Source of the DNA: JAKOWB01 sp038363005
Lineage (GTDB): Bacteria; Pseudomonadota; Alphaproteobacteria; Kiloniellales; JACOMY01
Direction of reading: 5' to 3'
Length of the DNA stretch: 37,787 bases
Assembly (NCBI GenBank): GCA_038363005.1
Contig: JBBQBI010000034.1
Span: forward strand, 1-37,787
The notes below the pieces were generated by a model. It saw only the letters and a list, made by a program, of their open reading frames with translations. It made no database searches and was not told where the DNA came from. A program made the translations under genes and the position numbers. This document shows, in pieces, positions 22,484 through 29,820 of this stretch (its first letter is position 1; each line of letters opens with the position of its first letter).

Positions 22484-24196
22484 TCAGGCGTCGAGCCAGA
22501 CCTTGTGCCAAAGGTGATAGGCCGTCGGATGCGCACCGAAGCCTTGCACCTTCTTGTGCGCTGCCGTGGTGACAGCGCGCCACAGCGGCTGGATGATCAC
22601 GCCCTCGCCCTGCAGGTAGGACTGCACCTTCTCCATCTGCTGTCGGCGCTGGTTGACGTCGAGGATCGCCGAGGCTTCGTCCAGCAGCTTGTCGAAGTCC
22701 GGGCTGGCGAAACCCGACTCGTTCCACGGTACGCCCGAGCGATAGGCCAGGTTCAGCACCATTACGCCGAGCGGCCGATGGGTCCAGGTGGTCATGCCGA
22801 ACGGGGTCTTGGTCCAGAGGTCCCAGTACTGCGCGCCCGGCATGACGTTCAGCGTCAGCTTGATGCCGGCCGGGGCCAGCTGCTCCTTCAGGGCCTCTGC
22901 CGCCGTGACTTCCCACTGCGCGCCGTTGTTGCAGTCGAGCGACAGCTCGATGCCGTTGGGATAGCCCGCCGCGACCATCAGCTCCTTGGCCTTGGCATAG
23001 TCCTGCTTGCGCGCCGGCAGGGCGAAGTATTCCGGGTGGATCGGCGCGACGTGGTGATCCTCGCCCGGCTTACCGACGCCCTGGTGGGCGATCTGCAGCA
23101 GCTTCTCGTGATCGACACAGGCCTGCATTGCCAGGCGCAGGTTCTTATTGTCGAAGGGCGCCAGGTTGACCTTGAAGCGGGCCACTGCCGTCTGCGCCGT
23201 GTCGGCGGTATAGAGCTGCACGTCCTTGAGGGCGCCGGCACGCTCGACCAGCGTGACCGGCACTTCGTAGACTTGGTCTACCTGGCCCGATTCCAGCGCG
23301 TTAATCGCGGCGGAGGGATCGTCGCCCAGGTCGGTGTAGACAATCTCGTCGAGATAGACGTCACCGCCCCAGTAGGCGTCGCCGCGGCGTTTCAGCTGGC
23401 ACTTTTCGCCGACCACGAAGTCGCCCAGCGCATAGGGGCCGGTGCCGACCGGCTTGGCAGAAAGGCTGCGCCCCTCGTCGTCGAAGCGCTTGTTGACGAT
23501 CGCGGTCGGGAAGTTGAACAGGTTCTCCGGGATCGACAGCACGGCGCGGCCGAGGTGCAGACGCACGGTGTGGTCGTCGACCTTCTCCACCGCGCCGGCC
23601 TTCATCTTCTTGCCCATCTTGGGCGTGCCGTCGTCCTTCTTTGTGCCGGTGTCGTACTCCTCGGTCATGGCCGAGAAGAGACCCAGGTTCGACGAACCGA
23701 TGGCGGGATCCAGCCAGCGGGTGAAGTTGTGCACCACGTCGTCGGCGCCGAAGTCATCGCCATTCGACCACTTGATCCCTTGCTTCAGGTTGAAGGTCCA
23801 GGTCTTGAGGTCGTCGGACGCCTCCCAGCTCTCGGCCAGGAAGGGACGGGTCACGTTGTCGTTGCCGGTCTCGACCAGGTACTCGACCATGTGGCGGCTC
23901 TGGTTCGCCTTGGTCGACCAGTCATAGGTCGCCGGGTCGTCCATCGACTGCACGCGCATGGAGGCGCGCAGCGTGCCGCCCATCTTCGGGGTAGCCGCCT
24001 TCGCCGGGCTGGCGATAAAGCCCTCGCCGGTGATCGTGCCAGCCGCGGCATAGGCCGCCGCCGCCGAGACGCCAAGCAGCGTCGTAGTGCGCAGGAACTC
24101 ACGACGGTCGATCTGTCCCTTGCGCAGCTGTTCAACCAGCTCCGGCACATAGGGATGCACTCGCTTGCCAGCGGCGTCCTTCACCAGCTTTGCCAT
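22484..24196 (-). CDS. ABC transporter substrate-binding protein, family 5 (peptide/nickel type), Tat-exported
   Basis: This 570-aa periplasmic binding protein of the oligopeptide/dipeptide/opine type has a long N-region followed by a twin-arginine signal, RREFLR at residues 31-36, then a hydrophobic core and ASPAKAA, so export is by Tat. Mature family marks include GGTLRASM, LAESWEASDDLKTWTFNLKQGIKWSNG and GTGPYALGDF. I start at the ATG at 24196, which has AAGGGG about 9 nt upstream; an ATG at 24301 would add an unconserved stretch through the promoter. No permease or ATPase genes accompany it, so it must work with a transporter encoded elsewhere. It is divergent from a LysR regulator and co-directional with the enolase-superfamily and M24 genes. 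Confidence 0.92.
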   Translation of the reverse strand: MAKLVKDAAGKRVHPYVPELVEQLRKGQIDRREFLRTTTLLGVSAAAAYAAAGTITGEGFIASPAKAATPKMGGTLRASMRVQSMDDPATYDWSTKANQSRHMVEYLVETGNDNVTRPFLAESWEASDDLKTWTFNLKQGIKWSNGDDFGADDVVHNFTRWLDPAIGSSNLGLFSAMTEEYDTGTKKDDGTPKMGKKMKAGAVEKVDDHTVRLHLGRAVLSIPENLFNFPTAIVNKRFDDEGRSLSAKPVGTGPYALGDFVVGEKCQLKRRGDAYWGGDVYLDEIVYTDLGDDPSAAINALESGQVDQVYEVPVTLVERAGALKDVQLYTADTAQTAVARFKVNLAPFDNKNLRLAMQACVDHEKLLQIAHQGVGKPGEDHHVAPIHPEYFALPARKQDYAKAKELMVAAGYPNGIELSLDCNNGAQWEVTAAEALKEQLAPAGIKLTLNVMPGAQYWDLWTKTPFGMTTWTHRPLGVMVLNLAYRSGVPWNESGFASPDFDKLLDEASAILDVNQRRQQMEKVQSYLQGEGVIIQPLWRAVTTAAHKKVQGFGAHPTAYHLWHKVWLDA

Positions 24197-24237
24197 GTTC
24201 GCCAACCCCTTCGCATGTTGAAAGATTCTGGAAATTG

Positions 24238-24292
24238 GCCGCCTCAGGCGGCAGCTAAGCGTAGATTGACAGGAAGTACTCTCATAATGAGA
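24238..24292. promoter_or_regulatory. Divergent promoter region with LysR-type T-N11-A palindrome
   Basis: TCTCATAATGAGA (24280-24292) is a perfect 13-bp dyad of T-N11-A form, the usual LysR-family box, located between the binding-protein gene and lysR. TTGACA (24266-24271) with GAGAAT 17 nt on could be the lysR promoter. GCCGCC-TCA-GGCGGC (24238-24252) is a hairpin in the 5' leader of the binding-protein mRNA. Confidence 0.55.
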
Positions 24293-24345
24293 ATTCGGCA
24301 CGAAATCTTAACTTTTTGTAAAGATTACGTCCCAAGGAGACCGTC

Positions 24346-25290
24346 ATGCCCGTCCGCGCTGCCTCGCTCACCGCGCTGCGCGCCTTCGAGGCGGTGGGGC
24401 GCCTCGGCTCGCTCACCCGCGCCGCGGAAGCGCTCAATGTCACGCCGGCCGCGATCAGCCACCGTATTGCCGACCTGGAGGCACGCGTCGGGACCCGGCT
24501 CTTCACCCGGCGCGGCAAGCGCTATGAGCTGACCGCCGTGGGCTGGGCCGGCTTCCGCGCGCTGGGCGACGCCTTTGACCGCATCAGCCGGGCGGTCGAC
24601 GCCATGGACCGCGCCGGCGGCGGCGAGGAGATCGCGCTGGCGGCCGTCAGCTCGCTGGCCGGGCGCTGGCTGCTGCCGCGCCTCGGCGCCTTCGAGGCGG
24701 CGCACCCCGGCGTCACGGTCTACCTCGAGGCCTCGGACGATCCGCTGGTGCCGCGCGAGTACCACGCCGACCTGATGGTCGCGCACGGCGAGCGGCCGGA
24801 CGGGCGCGACTGGCAGGCGCTGCCGCTGGATCGCCTGCTGGTGCTGGCGTCGCCGGCGCGGCTGGCGGCCGACCCGCCGCTGCGCGGGGCGCAGGATCTG
24901 CTGCGCCGTCCGATGATTCACATCGACTGGCGCGCCAACGAGCGCCTGACCGGGCCAAGCTGGCGCCGCTGGTTCGCCGCGTTGGGGGTGGATCCCGGTC
25001 GCCTGCCGCGCGGCATCCACGTCAACCAGGCGGCGCTGGCGCTCGACATCGCCATTGCCGGGCGCGGCTACGCGCTGGTCGGGCACATGATCGCCGAAGC
25101 CGACCTCGACGCCGGGCGTCTCGCCATCGCGCTCGCCCCGCCCGTCCCCACCATGCCCTACTGGCTGCTGGCGCCGGGCGATCCCGGCGAAGGCAGCGCG
25201 ACGCCGCTGCTGGCCGCCTGGCTGCGGGAGGAAGCCGCGCGCAGCCTCACTGCCCTGGATCGCCGCCTGGCGGCTGCCGGCCAGGGTTAG
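24346..25290 (+). CDS. LysR-family transcriptional regulator, GcvA-like
   Basis: This 314-aa regulator has an N-terminal winged helix (LTALRAFEAVGRLGSLTRAA ... LNVTPAAISHRIADLEARVGTRLF, residues 8-55) and a C-terminal periplasmic-binding-like effector domain. The PAAISHRI helix is typical of GcvA-type members. The Shine-Dalgarno AAGGAGA lies 6 nt before the ATG. Being divergent from the binding-protein gene with a T-N11-A dyad between, it likely controls uptake and breakdown of the transported compound. It converges on the DUF1989 gene with a 1-nt gap. Confidence 0.93.
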   Translation: MPVRAASLTALRAFEAVGRLGSLTRAAEALNVTPAAISHRIADLEARVGTRLFTRRGKRYELTAVGWAGFRALGDAFDRISRAVDAMDRAGGGEEIALAAVSSLAGRWLLPRLGAFEAAHPGVTVYLEASDDPLVPREYHADLMVAHGERPDGRDWQALPLDRLLVLASPARLAADPPLRGAQDLLRRPMIHIDWRANERLTGPSWRRWFAALGVDPGRLPRGIHVNQAALALDIAIAGRGYALVGHMIAEADLDAGRLAIALAPPVPTMPYWLLAPGDPGEGSATPLLAAWLREEAARSLTALDRRLAAAGQG

Positions 25291-25291
25291 G

Positions 25292-25894
25292 CTAGGCCGG
25301 CGGCAGCAGCATGTAGTGCACCGGCCGCGGCGTGCGGTCGCCGCCGTTCACCGGGCTGACGTCCATCGGACAAGCTGAGAAGACGACGACCACATCGGCC
25401 AGGGCGCGCAGCACCACAAAATCGCCTGGCCGGCTTTCCGGTGGGCAGAGGTCAAGGCGGGCGTTGTCCATCACCGGGACGTTCATCCAGAGGTTCAAGG
25501 GATTCGGCACCAGCGTCGCATCGAAGCCGGCGGCGAAGAGGGCACCGCGGTAGTTGTCACGGCAGTTCCGGTGCCCGGGCGGGCAGCCGTAGTGCTGGTA
25601 GAGCCAGGGGTCGCAACAGGCCAGCAGCATGTCGTGCCGGCCGCCGCCGCTGTCCGCCTCCAGGCAGAGCAGCTGGTTGCGGCGGTTGGACCAGAGCAGG
25701 TCCCCCTGCCGCGGGAAGAGGTTGAAGAGCATCCGCCGGGTCTGTTCGACCGAGAGGTACTCGCTGGTGTCGTTGCGGTTGAGCGCCCAGGCGTCGACGG
25801 TCTGTGTGCCGTGGGTGTTGACCAGCTTCACCGCCTGCCCGGCCGGCAGCACAAAGGCCTTGCCCTCGCCGCCTGGAATCTCGATTTGGTCCAT
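25292..25894 (-). CDS. DUF1989 / urea carboxylase-associated family protein
   Basis: This 200-aa protein begins with the family pattern IPGGEGKAFVLPAGQAVKLVNTHGTQTVDAWALN and contains HDMLLACCDPWLY, CRDNYRGALFAAG and PNPLNLWMNVPV, including the conserved Cys/His/Asp positions thought to form a metal site. Two-subunit members of this family are carboxyguanidine deiminases in guanidine use. Here a single copy stands without urea/guanidine carboxylase genes, so another C-N hydrolase-like substrate is plausible. It sits beside an orphan binding-protein operon that it may serve. Confidence 0.85.
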   Translation of the reverse strand: MDQIEIPGGEGKAFVLPAGQAVKLVNTHGTQTVDAWALNRNDTSEYLSVEQTRRMLFNLFPRQGDLLWSNRRNQLLCLEADSGGGRHDMLLACCDPWLYQHYGCPPGHRNCRDNYRGALFAAGFDATLVPNPLNLWMNVPVMDNARLDLCPPESRPGDFVVLRALADVVVVFSACPMDVSPVNGGDRTPRPVHYMLLPPA

Positions 25895-26055
25895 GGAGTC
25901 CTCCCCGAGAAGTACGCGCGGCCCTGGAGCTTCCGGAGGGCCGTGGGATTCGGCAAGGGCCCGGCGTTGGCTGGCTAGCTGGTCGACGCGGCCGACACCG
26001 ACTTCAGTCTGGCCCAGCTACATCCTGCGTCGTGGCGACGGACAAGGGGGGCGGG

Positions 26056-26871
26056 TCAGGGCTCCGCGCCCTCTTTCGGAATGGGATCGGTCTTTTCGCT
26101 GTAGATGAAGGCGCCGGCGCGGAAACGGCCGGCCTGGTCCGCACCCTTGGCATCTGCCTCCTGCAGGCGCAGTGCTTCGGCATCGAGGCGCGCCAGCACC
26201 ACGCCCGTCAGGTTCCGCGCCAGGCGGTCCAGGGCGGCCAGGGATTCAGCGCTCAGTCGGTTGTGCCGCACCGCGCGATCGAAGAATGGGGGCGTCGCAG
26301 ATTGCAGGTTCGCCGCCGCTGCGGCGGCGTGGTCGCCGAGATTTGCCCCCAGAGTCCGCAGCCGCGGCGCCTCGTCGGGTGCCACGCCGCCGGGCGCGGT
26401 GGCGGTCAGTGCAACCCGCTCCGCCTCCTTGTCATAGATCACGCTCTGCTCGGACAGGAGCTGGTCCAGGATCGTGCGCGGGTGGAGGTCGCGACTGACC
26501 TCCGCCACCAGGCTGTCGAAGGAGCCCGGGCCGCGGCGTGGCAGCACCAGCGGCGCGCCTTCCGGGTCGCACCAAGCCTCGCCGCGCCAGCGCCCCAGAA
26601 CCCGGCGCAGCTGCCCGGCGCGGACGCGCGGTACGGCGCCGTCCCCGGCCGTCCGCAGTACGTGCACGTCGCGACGCTGCAGACCCGTCAGCAAACTGAT
26701 CCGACTGTCGGTTAGACGCCGCCCGGCAAGCGGGAACTCTGCCTCGGCGACCTCGACATAGACAGCCTTCAATAGAGTGGCGAACGCTGGATAGCCAAGC
26801 CGCCTGGCGATGGCCAGGCGAACCAGGGGGCGCAGGATCTGGCGGAGCGCAGTTTGCACAGAGCTAGTCAT
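26056..26871 (-). CDS. DUF6502 family protein
   Basis: This 271-aa protein resembles DUF6502 members: LRQILRPLVRLAIARRLGYPAFATLLKAVYVEVAEAEF is followed by a probable helix-turn-helix segment TDSRISLLTGLQRRDVHVLR (residues 54-73) with MarR/winged-helix character. The middle is a linker and the C-terminal half is helical (LSAESLAALDRLARNLTGVVLARLDAEALRL). It may be a DNA-binding regulator; the target is unknown. It is a stand-alone gene with palindromes upstream. The 161-nt gap to the DUF1989 gene holds nothing I can recognise. Confidence 0.75.
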   Translation of the reverse strand: MTSSVQTALRQILRPLVRLAIARRLGYPAFATLLKAVYVEVAEAEFPLAGRRLTDSRISLLTGLQRRDVHVLRTAGDGAVPRVRAGQLRRVLGRWRGEAWCDPEGAPLVLPRRGPGSFDSLVAEVSRDLHPRTILDQLLSEQSVIYDKEAERVALTATAPGGVAPDEAPRLRTLGANLGDHAAAAAANLQSATPPFFDRAVRHNRLSAESLAALDRLARNLTGVVLARLDAEALRLQEADAKGADQAGRFRAGAFIYSEKTDPIPKEGAEP

Positions 26872-26918
26872 TAATGGGCAACTTGCACATGGGCTGTGCG
26901 CGCCACCAGTCCTGTTTT

Positions 26919-26957
26919 GAAGCGCTTCTCGTGTCTAAATGGGCTTTTTACCCATTT
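26919..26957. promoter_or_regulatory. Two palindromes upstream of the DUF6502 gene
   Basis: GAAGCGCTTC (26919-26928) is a perfect 10-bp palindrome, and AAATGGG-CTTTTTA-CCCATTT (26937-26957) is a perfect 7-7 dyad, both 48-86 nt before the DUF6502 ATG. The second could equally be a weak terminator after the GNAT gene. Confidence 0.35.
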
Positions 26958-26968
26958 CTTGAATGTGG

Positions 26969-27466
26969 CTACACCTTGAACCGAAGCGCGATGCCGGGGC
27001 TGCCGTCGGCCAACGGCTCCGGCGCCTCGCGCACCCGGCCGGGGGCGGCTTCTTCGGTAAACTGGCGCCAGAAGGCCAGGGCGCGGGCGTTGGCCGGGAT
27101 GATCTCGATGCGCCAGGCGCCGGGGAAGCGGGCCAGCACTTGGTGGAACAGGCGGCGGCCGTTGCCCCGGCGCTGGTGCGGCGCGGTGACGAAGAACTGC
27201 TCCATGTTCCAGCCGCCTTCGGGCTCAGCCTTCACCACGACGAAGCCGGCAAGCACGGCGCCGGCGCGCAGCAGGAAGGGGTGGCAGCTCGGATCGCCGA
27301 AGTAGGGGCGAAAGTCGATGCACTCCCACAGGCCATCTTCCGGACAGTCCCAGCCGGGCAGGTCGCCACAGTGGCGGGCCATGTCATAGACGTAGAAGCG
27401 CGCCAGGTTCTGCAGCAGGGGATGATCGGCCAGGGCGGCCGGCACCAGGCGCGGGTCAGCCGGCAT
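26969..27466 (-). CDS. GNAT-family N-acetyltransferase
   Basis: This 165-aa acetyltransferase has the acetyl-CoA loop in VTAPHQRRGNGRRLFHQVL (about residues 93-111) and the family's beta4/beta5 pattern MEQFFV ... IEIIPANARALAFWRQF. The N-terminal part contains WDCPEDGLWECIDFRPYF. The substrate is unknown. The start overlaps the NsrR stop by 11 nt, so it is translated from the nsrR message. Confidence 0.85.
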   Translation of the reverse strand: MPADPRLVPAALADHPLLQNLARFYVYDMARHCGDLPGWDCPEDGLWECIDFRPYFGDPSCHPFLLRAGAVLAGFVVVKAEPEGGWNMEQFFVTAPHQRRGNGRRLFHQVLARFPGAWRIEIIPANARALAFWRQFTEEAAPGRVREAPEPLADGSPGIALRFKV

Positions 27467-27905
27467 GCGCGACCTCCCGCGCGGCCGGCTCCCGCGCGGC
27501 CGGCGGTCGCCAGGCGCAGTCGGCCAGCGTGCTGGCGTCGAGTTCGCAGAAGAAGGCCTCGCGCGCGGCGGCCAGCCGGCCCTTCAGGCGGCAACCCGGG
27601 GTGAGGCTGCAGGCGCCACCGTCGGCACGGAAGCATTCGACCAGGTCGGGCGCGGACTCCAGCCGCCGCACGATCTCGCCCAGCGTGACCGACTCGGCTG
27701 GGCGGGCCAGGCGCACGCCGCCACCGGCGCCGCGCTGGCTGACGATCAGACCAGCAGCGGTGAGTTCGCGCAGCACCTTGGCCAGGTGGTGACGGGAGAC
27801 GCCGAACTCTCGCGCCAGGCCGTCGGCGGTGAAGTCCTGCTCGGGCGCACCGGCCAGGCGCATCAGGGCTCTGAGGCCATAATCGGTGAAACTCGTCAGG
27901 CGCAT
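27456..27905 (-). CDS. nsrR: Rrf2-family nitric-oxide-sensing repressor NsrR
   Basis: This 149-aa regulator has the N-terminal winged helix LTSFTDYGLRALMRLA ... GVSRHHLAKVLRELTAAGLI and the [Fe-S] cysteines C91, C99 and C105 (VECF ... ACSLTPGCRLK). D8, the fourth cluster ligand known from Streptomyces NsrR, is present in FTDYG. NsrR loses repression when NO attacks its cluster. The C91-C99 spacing is two to three residues longer than in E. coli. A divergent group III truncated globin, a typical NO-handling target, supports the assignment, and an 8-8 inverted repeat lies in the shared promoter. It is followed by a GNAT gene. Confidence 0.9.
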   Translation of the reverse strand: MRLTSFTDYGLRALMRLAGAPEQDFTADGLAREFGVSRHHLAKVLRELTAAGLIVSQRGAGGGVRLARPAESVTLGEIVRRLESAPDLVECFRADGGACSLTPGCRLKGRLAAAREAFFCELDASTLADCAWRPPAAREPAAREVAHAG

Positions 27906-27949
27906 GGCAGCCGCTCGCTTTCCTGGCTTGGTGACACAGCTTAGCCCAG

Positions 27950-27980
27950 CTTAAATAGGTAACTGAAATGCTTATTTAAG
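27950..27980. promoter_or_regulatory. NsrR-operator candidate between nsrR and truncated globin
   Basis: CTTAAATA (27950-27957) and TATTTAAG (27973-27980) form a perfect inverted repeat with 15 nt between arms (23 bp centre to centre). The region is AT-rich and ends 9 nt before the globin ATG, so a bound repressor would block the globin ribosome/promoter region. AAATGCTTATTT within it resembles NsrR half-sites. Confidence 0.55.
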
Positions 27981-27989
27981 AGAGACGCC

Positions 27990-28436
27990 ATGTGCGAAAA
28001 CACCCGCCGGGCCGCCAACATCGCCGAGAGCCAGCGGCGAACCGACATCGACGAGGCGCTGATCGAACGCCTGGTGCGTACTTTCTACACGTACGTACAG
28101 GCCGATCCGCTGCTCGGCCCGGTTTTCACTGCCCGCATCAGCGACTGGGAGCCGCACCTGCAGCGCATGATGGCCTTCTGGTCGTCGGTCACGCTGCTGT
28201 CGGGACGCTATCGCGGCCAGCCGATGGAGAAGCACAGCGCCCTGCCGGTGGACGCGCAGCACTTCGACCGCTGGCTGGCGCTCTTCGCCGCGACGGCGCG
28301 CGAGGTCTGCCCGCCGGCCGCGACGGCGCACTTCATCGAGTGCGCCGGGCGCATCGCCGAAAGCCTGGAGCTGGGCATCGCCGCCGGCCAGGGCCAGCTG
28401 CTGGCGCGCGGCCAGCGCTATCACCGCGCCGCCTGA
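27990..28436 (+). CDS. Group III truncated hemoglobin
   Basis: This 148-aa globin of the trHbP class contains LVRTFYTYVQADPLLGPVF (A/B helices with the B10 region), DWEPHLQRMMAFWSSVTLLSGRYRG (E helix), and KHSALPVDAQHFDRWLALF, in which H82 is the likely proximal haem ligand and H91 is also conserved. Group III globins handle NO, peroxide or redox signals, often in microaerobic conditions. It is divergent from nsrR with a shared operator candidate, so NO induction is expected. A PAS gene and the arginine deiminase operon follow downstream. Confidence 0.93.
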   Translation: MCENTRRAANIAESQRRTDIDEALIERLVRTFYTYVQADPLLGPVFTARISDWEPHLQRMMAFWSSVTLLSGRYRGQPMEKHSALPVDAQHFDRWLALFAATAREVCPPAATAHFIECAGRIAESLELGIAAGQGQLLARGQRYHRAA

Positions 28437-28451
28437 GGGGGGAGATCCGGC

Positions 28452-29129
28452 ATGGGCGACGACGACGAGGTCCCGGCCGGATTCACTTCGCCACCCTGCC
28501 TGCTGCACGAACTGGACCCGGCCTTCCGCAATCCGGGACCCGACCCGCAGCGGCGCGCCGACGTGCTGCGCTGGCGCAAGGCCGAGCGGCAGTGGCTGAT
28601 CGAGCAGCGCCTGGCTGTTCCGCCAGCCGCGCGTAAGGCGAAGAGCGAGGTCATCGCACAGCGGCTGGACGCACTGCTCGGCGATCCGGCCGGCCGCGTG
28701 GTCAGCGCCTACTTTCCCTTCCGCGGCGAGCCGGAGCTGCGGTCCTGGCTGGAGTCCATCGCGCTCCGCGGCGGGCGCGGCGCGCTGCCGGTGGTGGTGC
28801 GGAAGCAGGCGCCGATGGTCTTTCGCGGCTGGCGGCGCGGCGAGGCACTGGTGCCCGGCGTCTGGAACATCCCGATCCCGGCGGCCGGAGAGGAAGTGAT
28901 CCCCGACGTGGTGATCGCGCCGCTGGTCGGCTTCGATCGCCAGGGTTACCGCCTGGGCTACGGCGGCGGCTTCTTCGACCGCACCCTGGCCGCCCTGCCC
29001 CGGCGACCGCTGGTGATCGGCGTCGGCTATGCCTCGCAGGAGATCGCCACGCTCTATCCCTTGCCACACGATATCGCCATGAGCGCTATCGTCACCGAGG
29101 ACGAGACCTTCTCCGCGCCGCCGGCATGA
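28452..29129 (+). CDS. 5-Formyltetrahydrofolate cyclo-ligase
   Basis: This 225-aa enzyme converts 5-formyl-THF to 5,10-methenyl-THF with ATP. The signature FDRQGYRLGYGGGFFDRTLA (about residues 160-179) is the ATP/folate loop. The N-terminus has an extra 30-residue acidic segment (MGDDDEVPAGF) before the usual KxxLR-type start, here VLRWRKAERQW. It lies 15 nt after the globin gene and overlaps the PAS gene by 4 nt, so all three are probably co-transcribed. Confidence 0.93.
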   Translation: MGDDDEVPAGFTSPPCLLHELDPAFRNPGPDPQRRADVLRWRKAERQWLIEQRLAVPPAARKAKSEVIAQRLDALLGDPAGRVVSAYFPFRGEPELRSWLESIALRGGRGALPVVVRKQAPMVFRGWRRGEALVPGVWNIPIPAAGEEVIPDVVIAPLVGFDRQGYRLGYGGGFFDRTLAALPRRPLVIGVGYASQEIATLYPLPHDIAMSAIVTEDETFSAPPA

Positions 29130-29542
29130 GCGCCACTCTGGCCGCCAGCCTGGGCGCCGCACTGCTGCGGGGTCCCGACGCGGTGATCTTCGCCGACCGC
29201 GCCGGCCTGATCGGCTTCTGGAACGAGGCCGCGACTCAGCTCTTCGGCTTTACGGCCGAAGAGGCGCTCGGCCGTTCGCTCGACATCATCATTCCCCAGC
29301 GTCTGCGTCAGCGGCACTGGGCCGGCTATCACGCCATGATGGCCGGCGTGCCGGGCCGCCACGGCGCCGCGGCAATGCTATCGGTGCCGGCGGTGACCAA
29401 GGCCGGCACGCCGCTATCGATCCAGTTCACCGTGACACCGGTGGCCGGCGCCGACGGCGCGCTGCTGGGCATCGTCGCGCTGCTGCGCGACGTCACCGCG
29501 ACCTGGCAGGAGCTGAAGCGCCTGCGCACCGCGGCGGGCTGA
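29126..29542 (+). CDS. Single PAS-domain protein
   Basis: This 138-aa protein is essentially one PAS domain: DAVIFADRAGLIGFWNEAATQLFGFTAEEALGRSLDIIIPQRL, then the C-terminal beta sheet (TPLSIQFTVTPV...LLGIVALLRDVTATW). It has no kinase, cyclase or DNA-binding output, so it presumably signals through a partner. The HW-x-GYH stretch in the FG region could hold a ligand, but haem binding is not demonstrated. It overlaps the cyclo-ligase stop as ATGA. The region 29543-29820 before arcD holds no gene. Confidence 0.88.
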   Translation: MSATLAASLGAALLRGPDAVIFADRAGLIGFWNEAATQLFGFTAEEALGRSLDIIIPQRLRQRHWAGYHAMMAGVPGRHGAAAMLSVPAVTKAGTPLSIQFTVTPVAGADGALLGIVALLRDVTATWQELKRLRTAAG

Positions 29543-29820
29543 AGGCGGCAGCGTCGCGGCGGCGAGGTCGATGAAGCGGCGCGCGAACCGGCGGAGCAGG
29601 AACCAAACACGCGGTCCGTCGTTAGGGAAAATGAGCCAGCTTCCTCGCAACGCTTGCCTGCCTTCGGTGCCGGTTTTCTGGCCGGGACCGCAGTCTTGCC
29701 GGCGATCCCGGAATCTCGCGAAAGAACTGCAAACACCTGCCTGTTCGCAATTCTTGTCGAGGTGTCCGAATCCGGCACCGACGTCTCAGGGCGCCAGCAC
29801 GCAGCGGCGGAAAGCGCAAC

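Noticed and set aside
22505..24532. 675-codon plus-strand frame
   Set aside because: Antisense to the solute-binding protein and overlapping the real lysR start; no recognisable family.
29543..29820. Search for an FNR/ANR box or ArgR site in front of arcD
   Set aside because: No TTGAT-N4-ATCAA or convincing ARG box was found; only a weak ACACCT/AGGTGT dyad.
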